Shown here one piece after another: positions 42,587 through 51,540 of a stretch of DNA of 64,000 nt; position 1 is the first letter of the stretch, and the number at the start of each line of letters is the position of its first letter. Position numbers and translations under genes: made by a program. Origin of the DNA: Micromonospora sp. MA102 (GTDB lineage Bacteria; Actinomycetota; Actinomycetes; Mycobacteriales; Micromonosporaceae); NCBI RefSeq assembly GCF_025460765.1, contig NZ_JAMWEG010000015.1, positions 91,793-155,792 of the forward strand, given 5' to 3'. The notes below the pieces were generated by a model, which worked only from the letters and a program-made list of their open reading frames with translations, did not search any database and was not told the origin of the DNA.

Positions 42587-43378
42587 ATGCAGATCAATCC
42601 CGGCGCGGCCGAGTTCCCGCACCGGCAGATCGCCGCACAGCTCAAGGCCCAGGTGCGCCGCGGCGACTGGGGGCCCGGCGAGCGACTGCCGTCCATCCCG
42701 GCCATCGCCGAGATGTTCGGCGTCGCCAAGCAGACCGTCCAGCGCGCCGTCGACCAGCTGCGGGTCGAGGGCATCCTCATCACCAAGCCCGGCTCCGGTA
42801 CGTACGTCCGGGGCACCCGGCGCCGGCTCAACCGGCTCTCCCGCGGCCGGTACGGCGGCTTCCGCGGCTACCACACCGACCTGGCCGCCCGGTACCGCCA
42901 GCAGCTCGTCTCGGTCGGCCGCGCCGCCGCCCCGCCCGAGGTGGCCGACGCGTTCGGGGTGGCCGACGGCACCGAACTGCTCTGCCGGCGGCACCTGGTC
43001 CGCACCGACGACTCACCCGTCGAGGTCGGCGCCTCCTGGTTCCTGCCCACCGACAGCGCCGGCACCTCCCTGGAGCGCGCGGAGGCGTTCGGCCGCCCGC
43101 TCTACCAGGAAGCCGAGGAGGCCACCGGCCGGCGGTACGTCACCGCGACCGACACGATCAGCGCCCGCCAGCCCAGCCGGGAGGAGGCGGAGATCCTCCA
43201 GATCCGCCCGGACACCCCGGTCCTGCACCTGCTGCACGTCGCCTACGACGCCCAGCGCAAGCCGATCGAGGTCGCCCACGCCACCTGGCCCGGCCCGATG
43301 ACCACGCTCACCGAGGAGTACCGGATCCCCGCGCCGGCGCCCGACCAGGACCCCGACCCCGGCCTCGTCCTCGGCTAG
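42587..43378 (+). CDS. GntR-family (HutC-type) transcriptional regulator
   Basis: The 263-residue protein has an N-terminal winged helix (PHRQIAAQLKAQVRRGDWGPGERLPS, AEMFGVAKQTVQRAVDQLRVEGI, then GSGTYVRG). A C-terminal UTRA-type ligand domain follows with GASWFLPTDSAGTSL and LQIRPDTPVLHLLHVAYDAQRKPIEV. It should repress genes until it binds an effector, which is unknown. GGAGG lies 6 bases ahead of ATG 42587. The repeats just upstream suggest autoregulation. Confidence 0.93.
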   Translation: MQINPGAAEFPHRQIAAQLKAQVRRGDWGPGERLPSIPAIAEMFGVAKQTVQRAVDQLRVEGILITKPGSGTYVRGTRRRLNRLSRGRYGGFRGYHTDLAARYRQQLVSVGRAAAPPEVADAFGVADGTELLCRRHLVRTDDSPVEVGASWFLPTDSAGTSLERAEAFGRPLYQEAEEATGRRYVTATDTISARQPSREEAEILQIRPDTPVLHLLHVAYDAQRKPIEVAHATWPGPMTTLTEEYRIPAPAPDQDPDPGLVLG

Positions 43379-43421
43379 TCCCTCCCCCGGTCGGGGGCGG
43401 AACCGCGCCGGGACGAGGCGC

Positions 43422-44660
43422 TCAGAGGCGGATGCCGAGCAGGGCGTCGACGGTGTCGGCGAACAGCTTCGGGGCGGCCGCGTCGTCGGCGACCCCGGCG
43501 AGGGCCCGGTCGGCCCATTCGTCGGCCACGGCCAGCGCGCCGGGGCTGTCCAGGTCGTCGGCGAGGCGGGCGCGTACCCCGGCCAGAAGCTCCTCGCCGG
43601 ACGGGCCGGCCGGCGCGGCGGCGGCCCGGCGCCAGCGGGCCAGCCGCTCCTGCGCCTCGGCGAGCAGCTCGTCGGTCCACGAGCGGTCGCTGCGGTAGTG
43701 GCCGGTGAGCAGGGCCAGGCGGACCGCCATCGGGTCGACGTGGTCGGCGCGCAGCCGGGAGACGAAGACCAGGTTGCCCTTGGACTTCGACATCTTCTCG
43801 CCGTCCAGGCCGATCATGCCGGCGTGCACGTAGTGGTCGGCGAACGGGGCCTGGCCGGTCAGCCGCTCGGCGTGCGCCGCCGAGCACTCGTGGTGCGGGA
43901 AGAGCAGGTCGTTGCCGCCGCCCTGGACGGCGATCCGGTCGCCGAGCAGGTTCAGCGCGATCACCGCGCACTCGATGTGCCAGCCGGGGCGCCCGGCGCC
44001 CAGCTCACCGCCCGGCCAGGACGGCTCGCCCTCGCGGGCGCCGCGCCACAGCAGCGGGTCGAGCGGGTCGCGCTTGCCGGCCCGGTCCGGGTCGCCGCCG
44101 CGCTCCGGGAAGATCTCCAGCATCTGCTCGCGCGACAGGTTGGACTCGTAGCCGAACGCGGGAGCGGCGGCCACGTCGAAGTAGACGTCACCCGTGCCGT
44201 CGTCGAGCCGGTAGGCCGCGCCGTCCTTGAGCAGCACGAGCACCTTCTCGGCGATGTCCGGGATCGACTCGACCGCGCCCACGTAGTGCGCCGGCGGGAT
44301 GATCCGCAGCGCCTCCATGTCCTCGCGGAACAGCGCGGTCTCCCGCATGGCCAGGACCTTCCAGTCCTCGCCGTCACGCTCGGCCCGCTCCAGCAGCGGG
44401 TCGTCGATGTCGGTGACGTTCTGCACGTACCGCACGGTCAGGCCGGCGTCCCGCCACATCCGCTGCACCAGGTCAAACGTGATCATGGTGGCGGCGTGGC
44501 CCAGGTGGGTCGCGTCGTACGGGGTGATGCCGCAGACGTACATGCTGGCCGCGCCGTCGGGCTGACTGGGGTGGAGGCCTTGCCGCGCCGAGTCGTACAA
44601 CCTCAGTGGCGTGCCCTTGCCCGGCAGCCGTGGCACCTCGTGTCCCGCCCAAGACTCCAT
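43422..44660 (-). CDS. mshC: Cysteine:glucosaminyl inositol ligase MshC (mycothiol synthesis)
   Basis: MshC joins cysteine to GlcN-inositol with ATP in the third committed step of mycothiol synthesis. The 412-residue protein is related to cysteinyl-tRNA synthetase. It has the HIGH-type THLGHAATM, zinc/cysteine-binding MYVCGITPYDATH, GWHIECAVIA and KMSKSKGN. It is shorter than CysS, lacks the tRNA-binding end, and starts MESWAGHEVPRLPG as in MshC. Its partners upstream on the same strand (SCO1664-type, DUF3090 and phosphatase genes) are the usual actinobacterial neighbours. Confidence 0.96.
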   Translation of the reverse strand: MESWAGHEVPRLPGKGTPLRLYDSARQGLHPSQPDGAASMYVCGITPYDATHLGHAATMITFDLVQRMWRDAGLTVRYVQNVTDIDDPLLERAERDGEDWKVLAMRETALFREDMEALRIIPPAHYVGAVESIPDIAEKVLVLLKDGAAYRLDDGTGDVYFDVAAAPAFGYESNLSREQMLEIFPERGGDPDRAGKRDPLDPLLWRGAREGEPSWPGGELGAGRPGWHIECAVIALNLLGDRIAVQGGGNDLLFPHHECSAAHAERLTGQAPFADHYVHAGMIGLDGEKMSKSKGNLVFVSRLRADHVDPMAVRLALLTGHYRSDRSWTDELLAEAQERLARWRRAAAAPAGPSGEELLAGVRARLADDLDSPGALAVADEWADRALAGVADDAAAPKLFADTVDALLGIRL

Positions 44661-44727
44661 GATTTCCAGCCTAACGATCCGTCAGCCGCTCGGGTGGCGC
44701 GCCTCGGGTGATCAACGCGACAGCAGC

Positions 44728-45546
44728 TCACATGGGCGGCCAGGGCATGGCCGGCCACTCCTCCGGTGGCAGCGGGAACCGCCCGGTCTCGCGCAGCCGG
44801 TCCACCCGGGCCGCCACCTCGGCGACCTCGCTGATCGTGAGGTGTTCGGCCAGCTCGTCGCCGAGCGCCCCGGTGAGCTGGCCGGCCAGGTCGTCGAGCA
44901 TCGCCACCGCGTCCGGCGGGAGCTGCCGGCCGGCCCAGCCCCAGAGCACGGTGCGCAGCTTCTCCTCGACGTGGAAGCAGACGCCGTGGTCGACCCCGTA
45001 GACCCGGTCGTCGGGGCCGACGAGCACATGGCCGCCCTTGCGGTCGGCGTTGTTGATCACGGCGTCGAGGACGGCCAGCCGGGCCAGCCGGGGATCGTCG
45101 GCGTGCGCCAGCGCGTACGCGGCCCCGTCGTCGTCGCGCGCCGCGGCGACCGGGAACCAGCGCGGCGGCACCGTCTCGGCCGGCACGAAACCGACAAGCG
45201 GCTCGGCGTCCTCCGGCTCGTCGATCCAGAGCTGGCAGGAGCCGGGACCGAACGGACCGTCCCGCAGCACGGTCGGCGGCACCAGGTCCCAGCCGGTGGC
45301 CTGCGAGACCAGGTAGGCCGAGACCTCCCGACCGGCGAGCGTCCCGTCCGGGAAGTCCCAGAGCGGGCGCTCGCCACGGACCGGTTTGTAGACGCAGCGC
45401 GCGGACGCCCCGTCGAGCGTGATGATGCCCCGCAGGGTGGTGTTGGAGGCGTCGACCAGCCGCCCCTCCAGGGTCAGTTCACCGTCGCTGAGCAGTCGCA
45501 GCGAGGCGGTGCCGTCCTGTCGGGGCTGAAGTTCGGACGACGTCAC
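44728..45546 (-). CDS. SCO1664 family protein (kinase-like fold)
   Basis: The 272-residue protein has ARCVYKPVRGERPLWDFP, a Lys-containing strand like the ATP-binding part of PI3/4-kinase-type folds. Later come VLDAVINNADRKGGHVL and VYGVDHGVCFH, which resemble the catalytic loop and metal-binding Asp. This is the family annotated SCO1664 in actinobacteria; activity is unproven. Its start overlaps the DUF3090 stop by four bases, and mshC follows 67 bases later. Confidence 0.88.
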   Translation of the reverse strand: MTSSELQPRQDGTASLRLLSDGELTLEGRLVDASNTTLRGIITLDGASARCVYKPVRGERPLWDFPDGTLAGREVSAYLVSQATGWDLVPPTVLRDGPFGPGSCQLWIDEPEDAEPLVGFVPAETVPPRWFPVAAARDDDGAAYALAHADDPRLARLAVLDAVINNADRKGGHVLVGPDDRVYGVDHGVCFHVEEKLRTVLWGWAGRQLPPDAVAMLDDLAGQLTGALGDELAEHLTISEVAEVAARVDRLRETGRFPLPPEEWPAMPWPPM

Positions 45547-46124
45547 CGGTGGTAACCGTTGTGCCGGGGACAGAGGTGACCGGCCGGGTCGAGCGGCTGG
45601 CCGCAGAGCGGGCAGGGCGGACGGCCGGCGTTGACCACCCGCCGGGCCCGCTCGATGAACGCGCGGGTCGCCTCGGGGGTCAGCCGAACCCGGAGCCGAT
45701 CGAGGTCGTCGTCCGGTTCGTCCGGGTCCTCGTCGGTGTCGTCGTCCGCGTCGCCGAGCTCGACCTCGGCCTCCGCCTCACCGGCGGCGATCGCCTCGAT
45801 CACCACGGTGGCGGAGTCCACGTCGAAGGCCAGGCCCAGGGTGCCGACCCGGAACTCTTCGTCGACCGGGGTGTCGAGCGGGTCGTTGTCGCCCGTCGTC
45901 ACCGGGGCCGCCTCCGGAAGCTCGACGCCGAACCGGCGCTGCGCCTCGGAGAGCAGCTCCTCCAGCTTCTCGGCGAGCAGGGACACCTGGACCTTTTCCA
46001 GCGCGACGCTGACCAGCCGGCCTCCGCCGCGCGCCTGGAGGAAGAACGTGCGCTCCCCCGGCGGGCCGACGGTTCCGGCGACGAACCGCTCCGGCGGCTC
46101 GAAGGCGTGCACCTGGTGGGTCAT
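45543..46124 (-). CDS. DUF3090 family protein
   Basis: The product, about 193 residues, reads MTHQVHAFEPPERFVAGTVG and FFLQARGGGRLVSVALEKVQ, typical of DUF3090. It has an acidic middle (DADDDTDEDPDEPDDD) and a C-terminal zinc-ribbon-like end with CPLCGQPLDPAGHLCPRH. The pairing with SCO1664 genes is conserved, suggesting the two proteins work together; the task is unknown. GTG 46130 is an alternative start two codons upstream. Confidence 0.9.
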   Translation of the reverse strand: MTHQVHAFEPPERFVAGTVGPPGERTFFLQARGGGRLVSVALEKVQVSLLAEKLEELLSEAQRRFGVELPEAAPVTTGDNDPLDTPVDEEFRVGTLGLAFDVDSATVVIEAIAAGEAEAEVELGDADDDTDEDPDEPDDDLDRLRVRLTPEATRAFIERARRVVNAGRPPCPLCGQPLDPAGHLCPRHNGYHR

Positions 46125-46236
46125 ACCCACGACCCTATCCGGCGGGTGGAACCGTCGCGCAGCGCACCGACGCCGAATCCGCCCAGGGCGAAACGCCAGG
46201 GCCGCCGCCCGCCGTTCCCGGGCGTGGCGGGGCGGC

Positions 46237-46941
46237 TCACCGGGTCGCCCCCGCGCCGCCGCCCACCGCCGCGTCCGAGTCGGTCGCCCGGGTCGCCCGC
46301 CGGCGCCGCTTGCGCGGCGGCGGGACCAGCCCGGCGAGGTCGCCGCCGGTGTCGTTGAGCCGGACCAGGAAGGGCCGCAGCGGCGTGTAGCGGATCGCGG
46401 TCACCGACGCCGGGTCGGCCACGATCCGCTGGAACAGATCGAGGTGTACGCCCAAAGCGTCGGCCACGATGGCCTTGATCACGTCGCCGTGGCTGCACGC
46501 CAGCCAGACCGCCTCGGGCCCGTGCTCGGCGCTGATCCGGGCGTCCCAGGAGCGCACCGCGGCGACCGCCCGCGCCGACATGGCCGCCATCGACTCCCCC
46601 TCGGGGAACACGGCGGCGCTCGGGTGCTGCTGCACCACCGGCCAGAGCGGCTCCTTCGCCAGCTTCTTCAACGGCTGCCCCTCCCAGGCGCCGTAGCCGC
46701 ACTCGATGAGCCCCTCCTCGACCATCGGCTCCGCACCGGGCAGGGCCAGCTCCAGGGTCTGCCGGCAGCGGATCAGCGGGCTGGTCACCACCGCCGCGAG
46801 GGGCAGCCCCTTGAGCCGCTCACCCACCGCCGCGGCCTGGGCGCGCCCGGTCTCGTCGAGCTCGACCGGTTGCCGGCCGGCCAGGCCACCGTCGGCGTTC
46901 GCGGTGGTCCGGCCGTGTCGCAGAAGCAGAAGGGTCGCCAC
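46237..46941 (-). CDS. Histidine phosphatase (MSMEG_4193-type phosphomutase-like)
   Basis: From GTG 46941 the product has 234 residues. LLLLRHGRTTANADGGLAG holds the catalytic RHG motif, SPLIRCRQTLELAL the second Arg, and WLACSHGDVIKAIVADALG the second catalytic His. A basic low-complexity tail follows (RKRRRRATR). The family is annotated as putative phosphomutase and sits with DUF3090, SCO1664 and mshC genes in many actinobacteria. The true substrate is unknown; phosphatase activity is more likely. Confidence 0.9.
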   Translation of the reverse strand: MATLLLLRHGRTTANADGGLAGRQPVELDETGRAQAAAVGERLKGLPLAAVVTSPLIRCRQTLELALPGAEPMVEEGLIECGYGAWEGQPLKKLAKEPLWPVVQQHPSAAVFPEGESMAAMSARAVAAVRSWDARISAEHGPEAVWLACSHGDVIKAIVADALGVHLDLFQRIVADPASVTAIRYTPLRPFLVRLNDTGGDLAGLVPPPRKRRRRATRATDSDAAVGGGAGATR

Positions 46942-47205
46942 GCAGACCACCCTAGGCGCTCCCACCCCCTTGATCGACTGCACCACGGGATGTGGCGGTG
47001 TCGCCCGTCGGGCCGCGCCGCAACCGGGGCGGCGATGTGACGGCGGACACGCCGACGCCCGGAACACCGGGGCCGGTCGGGCAGTTGTGCAGAGCGTCGG
47101 TGTGTCCAGTGTCCCCGGGCCTCACCTAAATTGCCTTCGCGGAATACCGTCCGGCTGGAGCCGCGTCGTGCCACTCGCCGAGAGGCGACCTGCACACCGA
47201 CACCT

Positions 47206-47243
47206 ACAGCGCCGCCCGTCCCTCCGGGGCCGGGCGGCGCTGT
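47206..47243 (+). terminator. Orphan terminator-like hairpin
   Basis: A perfect 13-base stem (47206-47218 with 47231-47243) is followed by CGTTTG. No plus-strand gene lies upstream, so it may end a small RNA or act as an attenuator for the downstream gene. Confidence 0.55.
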
Positions 47244-47432
47244 CGTTTGCACCCCGGCCCCATCGGCATCGCGGAGCGTGCCCGCCGCTGGCCCGAGGTC
47301 TGCCGCACCCGCCTCGCAGCCGAGGAGACGGATCGCGTCGACCGGCCAAGGCGGCTGGCGGGCCGCCGGGGCGGCTCTGGCCGGTCGCCGTTTGGCGTGT
47401 ATGTCCGTTTCGGGCGCTGGTTGGGGCCGTGA

Positions 47433-47483
47433 GTGGAACGCTATGGGTGTCTCCGGGGCCGGGATGCACCCATGACGTTCCAC
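47433..47483. repeat. Inverted repeat in the long intergenic region
   Basis: GTGGAACG (47433-47440) and ATGGGTG (47443-47449) are inverted as CACCCAT (47467-47473) and CGTTCCAC (47476-47483), with a symmetrical two-base internal mismatch. Confidence 0.6.
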
Positions 47484-47742
47484 CGACCGTTCCGGCATGG
47501 GCGTGGTGTCCGGTTCCCGGGGTGACCGGCGGCATCCCGGCGGCGGAATGGCCGGCCGGTGGGGGTCGTTATACCTGGTGCACGACCGAGGAAGGACGAC
47601 CCGCCGACGCGGGTGCCCCAGCCGCCGGGAATGGTGGTGGCCGGCCGGTCGTTGTACATGGTCCCGGCGCGACGAAGAGGCCCCCCGCCCCGTCCGCCTG
47701 GATGATCCCCCAAGACTTTCTTGAGCGCCTGACGTGGTGCTT

Positions 47743-47778
47743 GCGCACACCCCAGCCGACCCCCATCGGCGTGTGCGC
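47743..47778 (+). promoter_or_regulatory. Leader hairpin before the secreted lysozyme-like gene
   Basis: GCGCACAC (47743-47750) pairs with GTGTGCGC (47771-47778), enclosing GCCGA/TCGGC. It ends 12 bases ahead of the GGAG ribosome site and may control translation or stability. Confidence 0.45.
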
Positions 47779-47802
47779 CAACCCCCGAATGGAGCTACCC
47801 CC

Positions 47803-48351
47803 ATGAACACGATGCTGCGTAAGAGCGTGCTGGGTATTGCTGGTCTGGCCTTCACCGGTGGTGTCTTCGCCGGTCCCGTCGCCGCTCACGCCGACGCCCG
47901 TCCCGTCGAGGGCAAGCCGGCCGCGGTCGCGACCGTGCAGGGCGCCCAGTCGCACATCGACCTGAACGACGAGCAGACCGCGAACGCCAAGGCGATCATC
48001 GCGGCGACGAAGAAGGCCGGCCTGCCCGAGCGGGCCGCGGTCATCTCCATCGCCACGAGCCTGCAGGAGTCGAAGCTGGAAAACCTCGGGCACCTCGGCG
48101 ACGCCAACGACCACGACTCGCTGGGCCTGTTCCAGCAGCGCCCGAGCTCGGGTTGGGGCACGCCGGAGCAGATCACCAACCCCGAGTACGCCACCCTGGC
48201 GTTCGAGAAGGGCCTCAAGCAGGTCGACGGCTGGGACACCATGCCGCTGACCGAGGCCGCGCAGACCGTGCAGGTGTCGGCCTACCCGGACGCCTACGCC
48301 CAGTGGGAGCAGCAGGCCACCGACATCGTCCACCAGCACTGGAACAGCTGA
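47803..48351 (+). CDS. Secreted lysozyme-like (transglycosylase-type) protein
   Basis: The 182-residue protein has a signal peptide (MNTMLRKSVLGIAGLAFTGG to about residue 30, ending AHA). A domain follows with PERAAVISIATSLQESKLENL, where the Glu is the likely catalytic acid, then NDHDSLGLFQQRPSSGWG. This pattern is common in actinobacterial cell-wall proteins, alone or fused to NlpC/P60. It likely acts on peptidoglycan outside the membrane. The ATG at 47803 has GGAG 9 bases upstream. A very long structured leader precedes it. Confidence 0.86.
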   Translation: MNTMLRKSVLGIAGLAFTGGVFAGPVAAHADARPVEGKPAAVATVQGAQSHIDLNDEQTANAKAIIAATKKAGLPERAAVISIATSLQESKLENLGHLGDANDHDSLGLFQQRPSSGWGTPEQITNPEYATLAFEKGLKQVDGWDTMPLTEAAQTVQVSAYPDAYAQWEQQATDIVHQHWNS

Positions 48352-48366
48352 CACCCAGCAGACAAA

Positions 48367-48405
48367 CGCTGGCCGGCACCCCCAACACAGGGGTGCCGGC
48401 CAGCG
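48367..48405. terminator. Strong bidirectional terminator
   Basis: A perfect 16-base stem (48367-48382 with 48390-48405) lies between the convergent lysozyme-like and uppP stops. Confidence 0.75.
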
Positions 48406-48421
48406 GCGTCTCCGGGTCAGG

Positions 48422-49258
48422 TCAGGTGGCGTCGATCGTGCCGGTGAGGAGCAGGCAGATGACCAGGGAGCCGAGCGCCACCCGGTAGAGGACGAACAGG
48501 TACAGGGTGTGGTGCGCGACGTAGCGCAGCAGCCAGGCGATGGCCGCGTACCCGATGCCGAAGGCGATCACCGTGGCGACGACCATCTGCGCCACGCTCG
48601 GCGCGGCGGTGCCCGGAGCGGACGGCTCGAAGACGTCCGGGATGCTGAACACGCCGGAGATCACCACGGCCGGGATGGCGAGCAGGAACGAGTAGCGCGC
48701 CGCCGTCTCCCGGGTGAGGTTGAGCAGCAGGCCGGCGGTGAGCGTGCCGCCGGAGCGGGAGACACCGGGGACCAGCGCGGCGGCCTGGGCGAAGCCCATG
48801 ATGACGCCGTCGCGCATCCGGAAGTTCTCCAGCGTGCGGGTCTGCCGCCCCCAGTACTCGGCGAAGGCGAGCACGATCGCGCCGAGGATCAGCGTGGTGG
48901 AGACCAGCCGCAGGTCGCGGCCGGCGGTGCGGATCTGGTCCTTGAACAGCAGCCCGAAGATGCCGATCGGGATGGTGCCGACGATGACGTACCAGCCCAT
49001 GCGGTAGTCGAGGCTGGAGCGCACCGAGCTGTCGAACAGGCCGAGCACCCAGGTCCGGACGATCCGCCAGATGTCCTTGAAGAAGTAGATGAGCACCGCC
49101 GCCTCGGTGCCCAGCTGGGTCACCGCGGTGAACGACGCCCCGGCGTCCCGGTCGAAGAAGATCGCCGAGGTGATCCGCAGGTGTCCGGAGGACGAGACCG
49201 GCAGGAATTCCGTGAGCCCCTGGACGATGCCCAGGACGATGGCCTCGACCCAGGTCAC
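48422..49258 (-). CDS. uppP: Undecaprenyl-diphosphatase UppP/BacA
   Basis: UppP removes a phosphate from undecaprenyl pyrophosphate so the lipid carrier can be reused for cell-wall synthesis; overexpression gives bacitracin resistance. The 278-residue membrane protein has GIVQGLTEFLPVSSSGHL at the N-terminus and PGVSRSGGTLTAGLLLNLTR in the middle, the two family signatures, with seven or eight hydrophobic helices. Its GTG start overlaps the TGA of the upstream LLM gene by four bases. Confidence 0.96.
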   Translation of the reverse strand: MTWVEAIVLGIVQGLTEFLPVSSSGHLRITSAIFFDRDAGASFTAVTQLGTEAAVLIYFFKDIWRIVRTWVLGLFDSSVRSSLDYRMGWYVIVGTIPIGIFGLLFKDQIRTAGRDLRLVSTTLILGAIVLAFAEYWGRQTRTLENFRMRDGVIMGFAQAAALVPGVSRSGGTLTAGLLLNLTRETAARYSFLLAIPAVVISGVFSIPDVFEPSAPGTAAPSVAQMVVATVIAFGIGYAAIAWLLRYVAHHTLYLFVLYRVALGSLVICLLLTGTIDAT

Positions 49259-50307
49259 TCGCCGACTCCGGAGAGGTCCAGCGCCTCGGCGACGGTGCGC
49301 AGCGTCTGCACCCCGCTGTCCCGGTCCGCCACGAACAGGGTGACCGACAGGGTGGTCACGCCGGCGGCCGCGTACTCCCGCATCCGCTCGGCGATGCGCT
49401 CCTTCGGGCCGAGCAGCGAGGTGCGGTCGATGAACTCCATGGGGACCGCGGCGGCCGCGTCGCGCTGCCGCTTGGCCAGGTAGAGGTCCTGCACCTCGCG
49501 GGCGGCGTCGCCGTAGCCCATCCGGGTGGCGAGCTGGTTGTAGAAGTTCTGCTGCCGGCTGCCCATGCCGCCGACGTAGAGGGCCGCGTACCAGCGGACC
49601 AGTTCGGCGCAGGTGGCGATGTCGTCGCCGACCACCACGGGCACCGACGGGACGACGTCGAAGCCGGCCAGTTCCTTGCCGGCCCGGGCCCGCCCGGCCC
49701 GCACCGAGGCGAGCTGCTCCTCAGCGAACTCCGGTGCGTAGAAGACGGCCAGCCAGCCGTCGGCGATCTCGCCGGCCAGCTCCAGGTTCTTCGGGCCGAC
49801 GGCGGCCAGGTAGATCGGGATGTGCTCGCGCGGCGGGTGGAAGCCCAGCCGAAGCGCCTTGCCCGGACCGTCCGGCAGCGGCAGCGTGTAGTGCTCGCCG
49901 TCGTACGCGACCTCCTTGCGGGCCACGGCCAGCTTGACGATGTCGACGTACTCGCGGGTGCGGGCCAGGGGCTTGGCGAAGCGGACGCCGTGCCAGCCCT
50001 CGGAGACCTGCGGGCCGGAGACGCCCAGGCCGAGCCGGAACCGGCCGCCGGAGAGCGCGTCGATCGTCGCCGCGGTCATCGCGGTCATCGCCGGGGTGCG
50101 GGCGGGGATCTGCATCACCGCGGCGCCCACGTCGATCCGCTCGGTCTGGCCGGCCATCCAGGCCAGCATGCTCGGCGAATCGGAGCCGTAGGCCTCCGCG
50201 GCCCACACCACCGAGTAGCCGAGCCGATCCGCCTCCTGGGCCAGAGCCAGGTGGTCGGCGGGCGTGCTCCACGCCGTCTGGTATCCGAGGCTGAGCCCGA
50301 GTCGCAC
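49255..50307 (-). CDS. LLM-class F420-dependent oxidoreductase
   Basis: The 350-residue protein begins VRLGLSLGYQTAWSTPADHL and has a TIM-barrel luciferase-like fold, with VGAAVMQIPARTPAMTAMTA and RFRLGLGVSGPQVSEGWHG. It matches the actinobacterial F420-dependent group rather than flavin monooxygenases, but the cofactor is inferred. The GTG at 50307 follows GGGAGG. It is coupled to uppP, a common pairing without a known reason. Confidence 0.9.
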   Translation of the reverse strand: MRLGLSLGYQTAWSTPADHLALAQEADRLGYSVVWAAEAYGSDSPSMLAWMAGQTERIDVGAAVMQIPARTPAMTAMTAATIDALSGGRFRLGLGVSGPQVSEGWHGVRFAKPLARTREYVDIVKLAVARKEVAYDGEHYTLPLPDGPGKALRLGFHPPREHIPIYLAAVGPKNLELAGEIADGWLAVFYAPEFAEEQLASVRAGRARAGKELAGFDVVPSVPVVVGDDIATCAELVRWYAALYVGGMGSRQQNFYNQLATRMGYGDAAREVQDLYLAKRQRDAAAAVPMEFIDRTSLLGPKERIAERMREYAAAGVTTLSVTLFVADRDSGVQTLRTVAEALDLSGVGE

Positions 50308-50474
50308 TGGTCCTCCCACCATCCGCACCACAGGTCGCATCAGGTTACGCAATGGGGGCGGTGCCGCGGATCACCGGCTCACCTCGAACACGTCACACCC
50401 GCCCGGCAGGTCGGGCAGGAAGTTGACTCCGGGCGAGGATATCCGTGACGGCGGGTTCGAAATAAGGTTCACCC

Positions 50475-51446
50475 ATGCAACAGCGACCGCTCGGCCGAAG
50501 CGGGCTGGCGGTTTCGCGGCTCGCGCTCGGCACCATGACCTGGGGAAGGGACACCGATGCCGACGACGCGGCCGCCCAGCTGAAGAGTTACCTCGACGCG
50601 GGCGGCAACCTCGTGGACACCGCCGACGTGTACGCCGACGGCGACGCGGAGTCGGTGATCGGCTCCCTGCTGGGCAGCCTGGTGCCCCGCGAGGACCTGC
50701 TCATCGCCACCAAGGCGGGGCTGCGGCCGGGCAGCGGCCGCCGCCGGGACGGCTCCCGGGGGCATCTGCTGCGCACCCTGGAGGCCTCGCTGCGCCGGCT
50801 CGGCACCGACCACGTCGACCTCTGGCAGGTGCACGGGTACGACCCGGACACCCCGCTGGAGGAGACGCTCTCCGCGCTCGACCACGCGGTGTCCAGCGGT
50901 AAGGCCCGGTACGTCGGGGTGTCGAACTTCTCCGGCTGGCAGACCGCCCGGGCCGCCGCCTGGCAGGCCGCCTGGCCGGGGCGGGCCCCGGTGGTCGCCG
51001 CCCAGGTGGAGTACTCGCTGCTGGAGCGGGGCGTGGAGCGCGAGGTGCTGCCCGCCTGCGAGGCCATGGGGCTGGGCGTGCTGCCGTGGTCGCCGCTGGG
51101 TCGCGGGGTGCTCACCGGCAAGTACCGCAACGGCCGCCCGGCGGACTCGCGGGCCGTGTCGCCGCACTTCGAGCGCTTCGTCGGCACCTACCTGGAGCCG
51201 CGCTGCTCCAGCATCGTGGAGGCGGTCGCCATCGCGGCGGGCGGCCTGGGCGTGTCGCCGCTGGAGGTGGCGTTGGCGTGGGTCCGGGACCGGCCCGGTG
51301 TGACCGCGCCGATCCTCGGCGCCCGGACCGTGGGGCAGCTCCTCGGCGCGCTGCAGGTGGAGCGGATGACCCTGCCGGAGGAGATCGTCACGGCGCTGGA
51401 CGACGTCTCGGCGGTGCCGGTGGGCTACCCGGAACGGGACGGCTGA
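50475..51446 (+). CDS. Aldo/keto reductase
   Basis: The 323-residue enzyme has the tetrad of the family: Asp and Tyr in VDTADVYADG, Lys in LLIATKAG, and His in VDLWQVHGYDPDTP. NADPH-binding APILGARTVGQLLGAL lies near the C-terminus. It should reduce carbonyl compounds with NADPH; physiological substrate unknown. It is divergent from the LLM gene across a 167-base gap and followed by a DUF5703 gene. Confidence 0.93.
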   Translation: MQQRPLGRSGLAVSRLALGTMTWGRDTDADDAAAQLKSYLDAGGNLVDTADVYADGDAESVIGSLLGSLVPREDLLIATKAGLRPGSGRRRDGSRGHLLRTLEASLRRLGTDHVDLWQVHGYDPDTPLEETLSALDHAVSSGKARYVGVSNFSGWQTARAAAWQAAWPGRAPVVAAQVEYSLLERGVEREVLPACEAMGLGVLPWSPLGRGVLTGKYRNGRPADSRAVSPHFERFVGTYLEPRCSSIVEAVAIAAGGLGVSPLEVALAWVRDRPGVTAPILGARTVGQLLGALQVERMTLPEEIVTALDDVSAVPVGYPERDG

Positions 51447-51540
51447 GCCCCCGCCGGCCGGGCGTCGGTACGCGAAAGAGGCGACGCGGGTCACCCTCAG
51501 GGGGTGGCGGCGGGCTGCCGGGCTGGGCAGCATGGAAGCC

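Larger units (their letters stand above)
46942..47802. other. 861-base structured intergenic region without a supported gene
   Basis: The region separates the divergent phosphatase and secreted lysozyme-like genes. No frame in it looks coding. It contains a strong orphan terminator-like hairpin (47206-47243), a long inverted repeat (47433-47483), two imperfect copies of a roughly 50-base block (near 47534-47586 and 47620-47674, each with GGTCGTTRTAC), and a leader hairpin (47743-47778). Confidence 0.6.

Noticed and set aside
47100..47800. Cyclic di-AMP (ydaO-type) riboswitch before the cell-wall gene
   Set aside because: Such riboswitches precede similar genes, but I could not find the conserved core here.
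50445..50475. GGGTTCGAA resembling a tRNA T-loop
   Set aside because: No acceptor, D or anticodon stems around it; it is part of the aldo/keto reductase promoter region.
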